A stretch of 64,000 nucleotides of DNA from Wurfbainia villosa (taxonomy: Eukaryota > Streptophyta > Magnoliopsida > Zingiberales > Zingiberaceae). Positions 47,383-57,487 of this stretch are shown in pieces. The position numbers were made by a program, and so were the translations under genes. The notes beneath the pieces were generated by a model. It had not been told where the DNA came from, did not search any database, and saw only the letters and a program-made list of their open reading frames with translations. The DNA lies in assembly GCA_025175895.1 (NCBI GenBank), contig CM045993.1:64050621-64114620 (forward strand), given 5' to 3'. How positions within the stretch are numbered: the first letter of the stretch is position 1; each line of letters starts with the position of its first letter.

Positions 47383-47452
47383 ATGGTCTAGTGGTATCAA
47401 GGCTATCTCACAATTAGGAGGTTCATGGTTCAAATCCTACCTATAGTGAACC
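47383..47452 (+). other. tRNA-like module in solo LTR B
   Basis: The + strand has an A-box-like tatggtctagtggtatcaag and, about 38 bp on, gttcatggttcaaatcctac with a perfect B-box ggttcaaatcc. The A-box part is close to the D-arm of plant tRNA-Gly/Glu (tggtctagtggt). The acceptor and anticodon arms do not pair well, so I call it tRNA-derived and not a tRNA gene. Confidence 0.55.
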
Positions 47453-47550
47453 ATATTTTATTTATTTTATTTTATTTTATTTTAAACCTTTTATGGGCAT
47501 TAAAAATTATATAATTACTTTGAATAGCTTAAAATTTTACGAGCGTTTCA

Positions 47551-48260
47551 TTCTTAGGGTTTATGCCTAATGTCTCTTCTATTCTCCTAATGGACTCCTT
47601 AGGTAGGATTGGTCTAGTGTTATTGCTACTAGGTTTGTTCTTAGGTAAACTAACATGTTTGGCAAAAAAACAAAAATATTTATTCCTACTAGCATGCTTT
47701 TCATTAATAATAGCAAGTGAACTAAAACAATTTTTTTCATGCTTCTTAGTTCTAGAAATTGAAGGTGCATTAATTAAATTTAACTTAAGGTTAGTTTTGG
47801 AAGCTCCCCCTACATGAGATGCCCCTTCTTGCCCTTTCTTCTTCACCCTAGGGCATTGGCTTCTATAATGTCTCCGTTGATTGCATTTGAAGCACACAAT
47901 GTGCTCCTTGCTTTTAATTGTGAGGACACCGACATCTTTCTCCTTTGGTACCGGTTGAGCCTTCTTCACCTTCTTGGGACACATACTTTTATAGTGCCCT
48001 TGCTCCCTACACTCAAAGCATATTATGTGACTTTTATTTTTAATTATAATGCATGAGTTACCTAGCGAGGTGGAAGCTTCTTGATCTTCACTTCTCCCGG
48101 ATGTTGAAGCTTCTTCTTGAACTTGTTCCGGGATGGAAGGCCTCTCCTCCCCCTCAATGCTAGAGGTGGAGGTCTCCACCAAGTCATCCACATAGTCGAA
48201 TGTAGATGGCGATTCTTCAACATCCTCGGATCCGGATGTTGATGGGCACTCTTCCTCTTG
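47551..48260 (-). pseudogene. Z gag, second piece with two zinc knuckles
   Basis: A stop-free frame of about 240 codons on the - strand. An acidic Ser/Thr-rich part (EEECPSTSGSEDVEE, later repeats of EASTS) precedes two CX2CX4HX4C zinc knuckles, CFECREQGHYKSMC (about 48020-47979) and CFKCNQRRHYRSQC (about 47894-47853), then a basic linker. It is cut by solo LTR B after ETLGINPK. The upstream limit is the copia-2 target tcttg; the frame running into the copia-2 LTR is accidental, so no start codon belongs here. Two knuckles in tandem bind element RNA in the family. Confidence 0.82.
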
Positions 48261-50186
48261 TGAAGGTTTTACCCACAAGCTCTGATACCACTTGATGGAT
48301 TGAGTCCGTGGGGGGGAACTTCGCTTCCCACTTTAACTCGGTCGCTTATTCATGGCGATCCCTTCTACATCCCTGGATAAAAAAAAATTATCCTTGACAA
48401 GTGGGATTTCCCAACCATCCTTGTCATCGTCGTGCTATTCGTTTAGAGTAGTTTCTTGAACAAACTTGTTGTTCAAGCAACCAACCTCTATTCTACGAGT
48501 AGCCGCGGAATAGACGATGTACTGATCGCCGGTTTTTGTGTTTATGTTCAGGGTCCAAGTATATTTAGCCACAAAATAGAATATATATCATGCATATAAT
48601 TGAAAAGCAAATATAAACATGTAACAAATGAAAATAGAGAATCGATATACCTCTCGATATTCTATTGTATGACCTTCCTCCTTTCGGACATCGTGTGGGC
48701 GACGATCTACCAAAAGTTGAAACTCCTAGATCACCAATCTTCCTTCCTTGCTCGTCCCGAGCAAAAGGAAGAATAGAAACAAGACACTTTTCCTTCTTTC
48801 AACCAACCAACAAGCAACAAGCAACTTGCTTGCTGTCGGCCAACAAGGAGAAGAGAGAAAAAGATGGTTGCCGGCCAAGACCTTCAAGGGAGGACCCTAA
48901 GCCTTGATTCCACTGGCCAAGGAGTAGGAGAAGAGCTACTTTGGTGCCGACCGAGGGCTGGAATGGCTTCTATGGGCGCCGACCACCAATGGAGAAGAAG
49001 AAAACAAGGAAAGACCTTCCTTATTTGGTGCCGCCAAGCCCAAACCCTAATTTCCAAGCCTTGCCGCCAATTCCAACTCCTATCCTTCCTTTGATGATTC
49101 TCCACGCCAACTCTAAAGGCTAATTTTATAGAGTTTAGGGATAAGCCTTGTTTTAATCTTCACCATTGGTTCTAGGGATTTAATCTCAACCGTCGGATCT
49201 AGAGATTTAATCTCAACCGTCGGATCTAGAGATTTAATCTCTACCTTTGGATCTAGAGTTTTGTTTCTATCCTTTGGATCTAGGCTTCATGAGGTATTAA
49301 TAGGCTACAATAGGGACCATGAGGAGGAGTTGGATCTTGGCCACCCAATGGATGAAGCCCACATAAAGTCCGATCCATTAATGATAATCCAATCCGCTAA
49401 AGGATTATCATTGATCTACATCACCAACCCTCATAAGTTAATATGGGCTCCATATATTATATGTACATTTTCTCCCTGTGTTTAAGATCTCGAATGTCCG
49501 TCGATTAATTAATTTACTGACCATTAATTAATCAACATCTAACTCCATGAGTAGTACCACTCATCCTTTTCATCATGCCGAACCAAGTCCACCTGCAGGG
49601 TTTACATGATGAACCTTATGAGCTCCTCAAGGGGGCATCATCATCCTAATATATAGGACACGGTTTCCTCCTATAATCAACGACACACCATCTAAATAAT
49701 ATCATTTCCCAACTTACCGAGCCTATCGATTTAATCTATAAATCTCGCCCATTGGTAAATCAAAGAAATGAATACTAAGTGTATGTGCCCGTTATTATAT
49801 CTGGATTAAGAGTATGTATAATATAATATCTGAGGTCTGATTCGATTATGTAGTCAGCAATAAATCGAATCACTTCTAAGTCGGTCCTGCTCAATACACA
49901 CAAAGTGTACTAGTGTGATTTTATGGTCAAGACAAACCAATACCAAATCACACTACAAGCATTCCAATGGTTTGTCCACAGCCATCTCGATTGTGAGCCT
50001 ATACTTATACTTTACAAGGAGCCGATAACATGATATCCCCTGTGACACCACACACTATGTTTCTACAATGTAATGTATTAGACAATATGCATAACCATAA
50101 AAATATGCAAACAATGATCATGTGATTCTCATTTCAAAAAAAAAATGTTCATACAAAAGATAGACTTTTCAGTATACATCCCCACA
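48261..50186 (-). repeat. copia-2 3' LTR
   Basis: 1,926 bp, TGAAGGTTTTACC to ATCCCCACA on the + strand. It includes about three 27-bp units (49165-49250). Its first 35 bp contain gctctgatacca (48280-48291), the complement of the primer site, inside the LTR. Confidence 0.93.
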
Positions 50187-50202
50187 ATCTCCTACTTATA
50201 CT
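50187..50202 (-). other. copia-2 polypurine tract
   Basis: On the - strand agtataagtaggagat precedes the LTR start TGTGGGGATG. It corresponds to copia-1 at 2891-2906. Confidence 0.8.
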
Positions 50203-50208
50203 AAAAGA

Positions 50209-51790
50209 CTATGCTGTCCTCAAACTGTCATACATCTGAAGGGCCTTAGTGAAAGGATCTACCAGGTTATCGTTCGATGCAATCTTGGCCACAGTAACTT
50301 CTCCTCTCTTTACGATTTCTCGTATCAGGTGATACTTGTGCTCTGTGTTTACTAGCCTTATGGGCTCATGGTTCCTTCGAGTTTGCAACTGCACCACTCA
50401 CAATAAATTATGATAGTTCTAGGCAAAGCAGGAATCACATCCAAGTCCATCAGGAAGTTCCTGAGCCACACAGCTCTTTGGCCACCTCAGAGGCTGCCAC
50501 ATACTCAGCTTCCATGGTGGAGTCTGCCACGTATTTTTGCTTGGCACTCCTCCATACAATGGCTCCACCTCCCAAAGTAAACACAAAACCTAAGGTAGAC
50601 TTACTGTTATCCCTATCAGATTGGAAGTCGGAATCCGTGTAACCCACAGGGAGTAATTGGTCTGCCTGGTAAACCAGCATATAATCCCTAGTCCTTCTCA
50701 AGTACTTCAATATATGCTTTACCGCAGTCCAATGTCCCTGTCCTTGATTACTCTGATATCTGCTGACCATGCCCATGGCAAAGAAAATATCTGGTCTCGT
50801 ACATAGCATCGCATACATGAGGCTTCCTACCGTCGAAGCATAAGGAACCACCCTCATCTCCTCTATCTCCTTAGATAAAGGAACTCCATGCCTGAAAGGT
50901 AGAAACCCTTTCTTGGAGTTTTGCATGCTAAAACGATCCATAATCGTGTCTATGTATAAAGCTTGGGATAGGCACAACATCCTTTTCCTGCGATCCCTTA
51001 TAACCTTGATCCCAAGGATGTGTCCCACTTCTCCCAAGTTCTTCATATCAAACTGTTTGGACAACCATACCCTTACGTCCGATAACACCTTGATATTGTT
51101 TCCAATCAACAAAATGTCATCTACGTATAGTACAAGAAATACCACTACGTTTCCGTCACATCTCTTGTATACACAAGACTCATCCGGACTTTGAATAAAT
51201 CCATAGGACTGGATTACCTCATCAAATCGAATGTTCCAAGACCTCAAAGCTTGCTTCAATCCATAAATGGACCGATTAAGCTTACATACATGATGCTCTT
51301 TGCCCTTCGCAATGAATCCCTATGGTTGCTTCATATAGATATTTTCCTCAAGACTTCCATTAAGGAAAGCTGTCTTGACATCCATCTGCCACACCTCATA
51401 ATCCATATGAGCTGCAATGCATAAGAGAATCCAGATAGACTTAAGCATGGCTACCGGCGAAAAGGTCTCCTCATAATCAATACCCTCTTTCTGAGTATAC
51501 CCCTTCGCAACAAGCCTCGCTTTGAAGGTCTCAACCTTCCCATCTATTCCTCTCTTTCTTTTGTAGATCCACTTGCATCCAATGATTTTTACACCATCGA
51601 GTGATTCCACTAGCTCCCAGACCTGATTTGAATCCATAGATTCAATCTCAGTATTCATTGCACTTTGCCAAGAAGCTACATCTTTATCTTGGATTGCCTC
51701 GTCATATGTCCAGGGATCAGGTTCATGTTCGCCAGGGACCAAATCAAAAGATTCTCTCAAGAACATGAATCTATCAGGCTATCTCACAAC
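50209..51790 (-). pseudogene. copia-2 reverse transcriptase and RNase H
   Basis: RT on the - strand: IIGCKWIYKRKRGIDGKVE, ARLVAKGYTQKEGIDYEETF and MDVKTAFLNGSLEENIYM lie in the frame 51320-51766; YGLKQALRSW and the intact active site YVDDILL near 51127 lie in the frame 50450-51259. A TAG between the two follows MKQP. RNase H is present with DSDFQSDRDNSKSTLGF, STMEAEYVAASEVAKELC and, after a deletion or frameshift near 50400-50450, the tail HKYHLIREIVKRGEV. The catalytic residues of RT and the first RNase H acids are still readable. The stops disable the protein as sequenced. Confidence 0.9.
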
Positions 51791-52810
51791 CCTCCCACTA
51801 CGATGAGATATCACCTATGTATCCTTTGTGACACGTGGTGCAGTGACTTGTGGTATATCCCCTTGTACCGATGGTACTGAAGAAGTGACTTCTCCTTTTA
51901 TTTCCTCCAGAACAATCTTACTTATGGGCTTGTGGTTCATCACATAGTCTTCCTCTAGAAATCTGGCGTTCGTGCTAACAATCACCCTCTGATCTCTAGG
52001 ACTATAAAACAAACCACCTTTCGTTCCTCTAGTATAGCCAACGAACATGCATACTTCTGTACGAGGTTCCAACTTACCAGTATCTGCCTTCAGCATATGT
52101 GCTAGACTCCCCCAAATCCGAATATATCTTAGACTAGGCTTTCGCCCAGTCCACAATTCTGTGGGAGTAGAAGGCACTGATTTAGATGGAACCAAGTTCA
52201 GAATGTACACCGCTGTATCTAGAGCATATCCCCAGAACGAATCTGGCAACTCAGAATAACTCATCATCGATCTAACCATCTCCATAAGAGTCTTATTCCT
52301 TCGTTCTGCTACACCATTCTGCTGGGGTGTGCCAGGTGCAGACAATTGGGATTGAATCCCAACCTCTGATAAGTAATTCCTAAACTCTCCCAAGAGGTAC
52401 TCACCACCACGATCAGATCATAGTGTCTTGATACTTTTACCTTGGCGTTTCTCCACATCAGCCTTGAATTCTTTGAACTTGTTAAAGCATTCAGACTTGC
52501 GGCGCATCAAGTAAATGTATCCATATCTCGAATAATCATCTATAAAAGAGACGAAATACTCAAAACCATCTCTAGCCTAGATAGTTATAGGACCACACAA
52601 ATCAGAATGAACCAATTTTAACACATCTTTTGCTCTATACCCCTTGGCCTTAAAAGGCCTCTTGGTCATTTTACCCTCCAAACAAGATTCGCAGGTTGGG
52701 AAATCTTCCACCACTAATGAACCCAAATGTCCATCATCTATCAACCTTTGGATTCTGCTTAGGTTAATATGACCAAGCCTAAGATGCCAAAGATATGTTT
52801 GGTTCATCTT
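51791..52810 (-). pseudogene. copia-2 integrase
   Basis: GAG-pre-integrase WHLRLGHINLSRIQRLIDDG and CESCLEGKMTKRPF (52577-52807) give the HHCC-type zinc site. The first Asp lies in VHSDLCGPITI, followed by an in-frame TAG. Then come SFIDDYSRYGYIYLMRRK and the second Asp in SDRGGEY, directly preceded by a TGA. The Glu is in PQQNGVAERRNKTLMEMVR (frame 51815-52393, 192 codons). The three catalytic residues are all present, so the gene died through stops and not active-site loss. The TGA before SDRGG also occurs in copia-1. Confidence 0.9.
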
Positions 52811-52861
52811 TGAAGGTTGTTTTCTCTTATTGGAATTAGAAGATGAGTTATTAACTTCAAT

Positions 52862-54071
52862 TTACATCGTGGGAGGTTTTGGTTCAAGTGTGTATAGATT
52901 TCCTATCAATGCACCCGAACAGATAATGTCCCTATTCATTTTTATAACAACTCTGTCATTAAAAGAAATAGAATATCCATCCATAAACAATTTAGAAACC
53001 GAAATTAAATTCTTTCTAAATAAAGGTACATAAAGGCAATTCTTAAGAACCAAAACTTTATTTTTCTCAAAAGATAAATTAATGTCTCCCACTGCAACAG
53101 CCTCCACCTTCGTGGCATCGCCCAAGTACATGATAATATCTCCCTCAACCAGTCATCTGGTTTCCTGGAACCCCTGCAAAGTATTGCAGACATGATCAGT
53201 GGCCCCCGTATCTACAAACCAGGTGCCGGTAGATAACACCGCTAAACATGTTTCAACGACTATACCAAAAGATATACCTTTATTCTGCTTGCGATTGAGG
53301 CAATCCTTCTTCCAGTGTCCAGTCTGCTTACAAGTGAAGCACTTGCCTTTCGGCTTCTTTACTCCTCCCTGAGTTCCTCCCACCGCCTTTGTCCCAGTTT
53401 GTTTCTTCTTCTTCTTTCCTTTCGGCTTAGAAGTAGAAACCTTTTGGGTCACCATTGAATACGCTTGAGCACTCTGACGAAATAACCCCTCTGTCGCCTG
53501 GAGTTCTGTCAGAAGCTCCGCCAACGAATACAACCTCTTGTTCATGTTGTAGTTCAGGCAAAACTGCTCAAAACTCCTAGGTAGAGACTAGAGAATGATA
53601 TCGACCTGGGTTTCCCCATCGATCTCAGCTTCAAGGACTTCCAACTCATTCAAATGAGCCATCATCTTGAGAACATGATCCCTCACGAGTGTTCCCTCGA
53701 TCATAGTGGTCGTCATCAAGTTACTCATGGCTTCCTACCTAGCAGCCCGATTCTGGTGTCCGAAAAGCTTTTTGAGATTGACCATTATGTCAAAAGCAGT
53801 AGGCATGGCTTGATGCTGATGTTGCAGTACATTTGACATAGATGCCAAAATGTAACACCGTGCTATCTCATCGGCCTTTATCCACTTCTTATAACTCTCT
53901 TTCTCCTTTTCCCCAGAATCATCTGCAGGCTTAGGAGGGAACTCTTCGAGGAGTACATATTTATATTCCTCAGCAGTCAAGACAATGTCAAGATTCCTCT
54001 TCCAAACAACATAGTTGGCTCCAGTAAGTTTATTCTCTTTCAGTATCACAACAAGCGGGTTGAAAGTCATT
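52862..54071 (-). pseudogene. copia-2 gag and protease
   Basis: Gag starts at the ATG at 54071 (MTFNPLVVILKENKLTGANY). It carries the UBN2-type block IVLTAEEYKYVLLEE, a TAG after HQNRAAR (about 53734), another after VDIIL (about 53588), a Lys-rich patch and the zinc knuckle CFTCKQTGHWKKDC near 53335. Protease follows in the same frame with an intact triad, WFVDTGATDHVCNTLQGF, and continues after a TGA to VLKNCLYVPLFRKNLISVSK. The frame is shared by gag, protease and pol. Confidence 0.9.
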
Positions 54072-55118
54072 TTGAAAGAAAACCTAAGAATCACATAGAT
54101 CAAAACATTAGATTTCAAAAAATTATTGATTCCTCAAACAATAAAATTTTAAAATCAACTAACACCTCAAAACACCGAGAATATCGTATGCCACGATAGT
54201 GTGGACGTATACGAATTCTACATTTATAAGAGGAGATTTTACCCATTAATTTTACCATCTTGTCAACCTAACTTTTTGAGAAGTAAAATTAATAGTTGGT
54301 TCCTCTTCGGCCCTACATATAAAAACAGTGACTCCGATGGGGAGGATACTTATATTTGTATCTAAGTGTTCACCATTATTCGGTACCAAGGTAATTATCT
54401 TGGGTTATGTGCCTTCCGATGGGGAAGTACACACGCTCCTTAATAATTTCATATAACCATATTTGACCTTGTGATCGGCAAACAAACTCATCCGATGGGG
54501 AGGAAGGTACTCAGAGCAGACGCGCAAGTTTTTTTGCATCACTTGTCAAATCGTAATGGAGGCCATGAGAATTTATAAAAATTTCCCTCTCCCACTTAGT
54601 AATTTGAAATTGAGGAATTTTCTAGCCTACGACATGCATATCAAATAATAAGCAATAAATATGAAAAATAAAATTTTTCCAACTATTATGGCTTTTGTCT
54701 TCAATATGTTTCTCATCGTATCGCCTTCTCGTCCACTCCTCCTACGCCATGTACGAGCCATCCGGAGATCCGAGCTGAGACTAAAAACTATTTTAATTTA
54801 CATCCATCGATCCTATACTCCACGAGGGAGTGTACATGAAATCTAAATGAAAAGTAAACTAAAATAGAAAGAGTGGCTAAACAATGCCGTATCTAATTTA
54901 CAAAAAAATTAAATACTAGCCTCGTCAACCGCGAGGATTCAACAAAATATACTATTACACACATACAATCACATACACACATATGACCAAAATAGTCGGA
55001 TCTTATGCCTGCAACCAAAGAGTTAACCTACGCATATCCTACTATTATCTGGCACATATAATATATGAAAAATGCATAAGAGTAACCGAATCCTAAACAC
55101 ACAAAATCGGAAATCGTG
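54072..55118 (-). other. copia-2 5' leader
   Basis: Non-coding sequence between primer site and gag start. On the - strand the word tccccatcgga recurs three times (near 54333, 54416 and 54492) at about 80-bp spacing. No gene; a packaging or structural role is possible but not shown. Confidence 0.6.
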
Positions 55119-55130
55119 GCTCTGATACCA
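55119..55130 (-). other. copia-2 primer-binding site
   Basis: On the - strand tggtatcagagc lies 2 bp after the LTR end (aaaaccttca). A second copy of the same 12 bases lies inside the LTR at 55152-55163. Confidence 0.88.
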
Positions 55131-55132
55131 CA

Positions 55133-57063
55133 TGAAGGTTTTGCCCACAAGCTCTGATACCACTTGATGGATTGAGTCCGTGAGGGGAAACTTCGCTTCC
55201 CACTTCAACTCGGTCGCTTGTTCATGGCGATCCCTTCTACATCCCCGGATAAAAAAAAAATTATCCTTGACAAGAGGGATTGCCCAAGCAACCTTGTCAT
55301 CGTCGTGCTATTCGTTTAGAGTAGTCACTTGAACAAACTTGTTGTTCAAGCGACCAACCTCTATTCTATGAGTTGTCGCGGAATAGACGATGTGCGGATC
55401 GCTGACTTTTGTGTTTATGTTCAGGGTCCAAGTATATTTATCCACAAAATAGAATATATATCATGCATATAATTGAAAAGCAAATATAAACATGTAACAA
55501 ATGAAAATAGAGAATCGATATACCTCTCGATCTTCTATTGTCTGACCTTCCTCCTTTCGGACGTCGTGTGGACGACGATCTACCAAAAGTTAAAGCTCCT
55601 AGATCGCCAATCTTCCTTCCTTGCTCATCTCGAGCAAGAGGAAGAATAGAAACAAGACACTTTTCCTTCTTTCAACCAACCAACAAGCAACAAGCAACTT
55701 GCTTGCCGTCGGCCAACAAGGAGAAGGGAGAAAAAGATGGTTGCCGAAAAAGACCATCAAGGGAGGACCCTAAGCCTTGATTCCACCGGCCAAGGAGAAG
55801 GAGAAGAGCTACTTTGGATGTCGGCCAAGGGCTAGAAAGGCTTCTATGGGCGCCAACCACTAATGGAGAAGAAGAAAACAAGGAAAGACCTTCCTTATTT
55901 GGTGCCGCCAAGCCCAAACCCTAATCTCCAAGCCTTGCCGCCAACTCCAAACTCCTATCCTTCCTTTGATGATTCTCCATGCCAACCCTAAAGGCTCATT
56001 TTATAGAGTTTAGGGATAAGCCTTGTTTTAATCTCCACCATTGGTTCTAAGGATTTAATCTCAACCGTTGGATCTAGAGATTTAATCTCAACCGACAGAT
56101 CTAGAGATTTAATCTCTACCTTTGGATCTAGAGTTTTGTTTCTATCCTTTGGATCTAGGCTTCATGAGGTATTAATAGGCTACAATAGGGACCATGAGGA
56201 GGAGTTAGATCTTGGACACCCAATGGATCAAGACCACATAAAGTCCGATCCATTAATGATAATCCAATCCACTAAAAGATTATCATTGATCTACCTCACC
56301 AACCCCCATAAGTTAATATGGGCTCCATATATTATATGTACATTTTCTCCCCGTGTTTAAGATCTCGAATGTTCATCGGTTAATTAATTTACTGACCATT
56401 AATTAATCAATATCTAACTCCATGAGTAGTACCACTCATCCTTTTCATCATGCCGGACCAAGTCCACCTGCAGGGTTTACATGATGAACCTTATGAGCTC
56501 CTCAAGGGGACATCATCATCCTAATATATAGGACACGGTTTCCTCCTATAATCAACGGCACACAATATAAATAATATCATTTCTCAACTTACCGAGCCTA
56601 TCGATTTAATCTATAAATCTTGCCCATTGGTAAATCAAAGAAATGAATACTAAGTATATGTGCCCGTTATTATATCGGGATTAATAGTATGTACAATATA
56701 ATATCTAAGGTCTGATTCGATTATGTAGTTAGCAATAAATCGAATCACCTCTAAGTCGGTGCTGCTCAATACACACAAAGTGTACTAGTGTGATTTTATG
56801 GTCAAGACAAACCAATACCAAATCACACTACAACCATTCCAATGGTTTGTCCAAAGCCATCTCGGTTGTGAACCTATACTTATACTTTACAAGGAGCCGA
56901 TAACATGATCTCCCGTGTGATACCACAAACCATGTTATCTACAATGTAATGTATTAGAAAATATGCATAACCATAAAAATATGCAAACAATGATCATGTG
57001 ATTCTTATTTCAAAAATAAAGATGTTCATACAAAAGATAAACTTTTCAGTATACATCCCAACA
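55133..57063 (-). repeat. copia-2 5' LTR
   Basis: 1,931 bp, TGAAGGTTTTGCC to ATCCCAACA on the + strand. It is very similar to 48261-50186; differences are mostly single substitutions. It carries the internal primer-site-like sequence and three 27-bp units (56047-56130). Confidence 0.93.
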
Positions 57064-57068
57064 TCTTG

Positions 57069-57473
57069 ATCATGGGAGGATAAACACTCTTCCTCGGCAT
57101 CCTTCTCTATTTGTGTCGGTTCGGCAATTTTACTTTCTTATCCAACAATTCCTTGGCATCCCTATATTCACCTATCTTACACGAGATATGGTTAGGTATT
57201 AATTTAATCAACATTTTCGTTACCTTAACCGTTATCTTGAATTGTTGCTGTTGCACTTCGATCCATCTTGATTTTGCTAACGGCTTGTTATCTTCATCCC
57301 TAGGTGCTTCAAAGCCGTTTTAAATTGTTAGCATCATATCGAAATCGATTTCGAAGTATACTTCCATCCATTTCTTCCGCCAAGAAAAATCTCCATCGAA
57401 TTTCGATGGACAGATTTTGAAGCCGACCATCTTGTCGTGATTGTGTTGGCGATTAGTCCGCGACAAACTCCTT
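57069..57473 (-). pseudogene. Z gag, first (N-terminal) piece
   Basis: From the ATG at 57430 the - strand frame reads MVGFKICPSKFDGDFSWRKK, WMEVYFEIDFDMMLTI, a TAA, then GFEAPRDEDNKPLAKSRW and IGEYRDAKELLDKKVKL, another stop, and the copia-2 target. The F-DGxxFSxWKxxM pattern is the start of plant copia Gag. With the pieces at 47551-48260, 43789-44140 and 40154-40348 it accounts for the whole order of a SIRE-like Gag. Confidence 0.75.
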
Positions 57474-57485
57474 GCTCTGATACCA
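57474..57485 (-). other. Z primer-binding site
   Basis: On the - strand tggtatcagagc follows the Z LTR end (CCAACA) after 2 bp. Confidence 0.88.
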
Positions 57486-57487
57486 CT

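Larger units (their letters stand above)
44146..47550 (-). repeat. solo LTR B (gypsy-type, 3.4 kb) in Z gag
   Basis: On the - strand TGAAACGCTCGTAAAATTT to GGGGGGTGTTACA, flanked by the exact duplication ttctt (44141-44145, 47551-47555). Its ends and several internal words match solo LTR A, but the rest is strongly diverged. No coding region. It contains a long about 350-bp tandem array and a tRNA-like module close to its start. Confidence 0.85.
48261..57063 (-). mobile_element. copia-2: two-LTR Ty1/copia element, 8.8 kb
   Basis: The LTRs are at 48261-50186 and 55133-57063. The exact target duplication tcttg is at 48256-48260 and 57064-57068, with a primer site and polypurine tract in place. 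The interior is one long - strand Gag-Pol reading frame broken by about nine stops and one late frameshift or deletion. Domain order is gag, zinc knuckle, protease, integrase, RT, RNase H. It interrupts Z gag. Copia-1 and solo LTR D are relatives. Lineage inside Ty1/copia is not certain (TNT1-94-like by its Gag and protease words). Confidence 0.95.

Noticed and set aside
47383..47452. A functional tRNA gene
   Set aside because: A and B boxes are present but the acceptor and anticodon stems do not pair; it lies in an LTR and is decayed in the sister copy.
48261..48278. Start codon of Z gag inside the copia-2 LTR
   Set aside because: The open frame extends into the LTR only by chance; the real Z gag continues at 57069 on the other side of copia-2.
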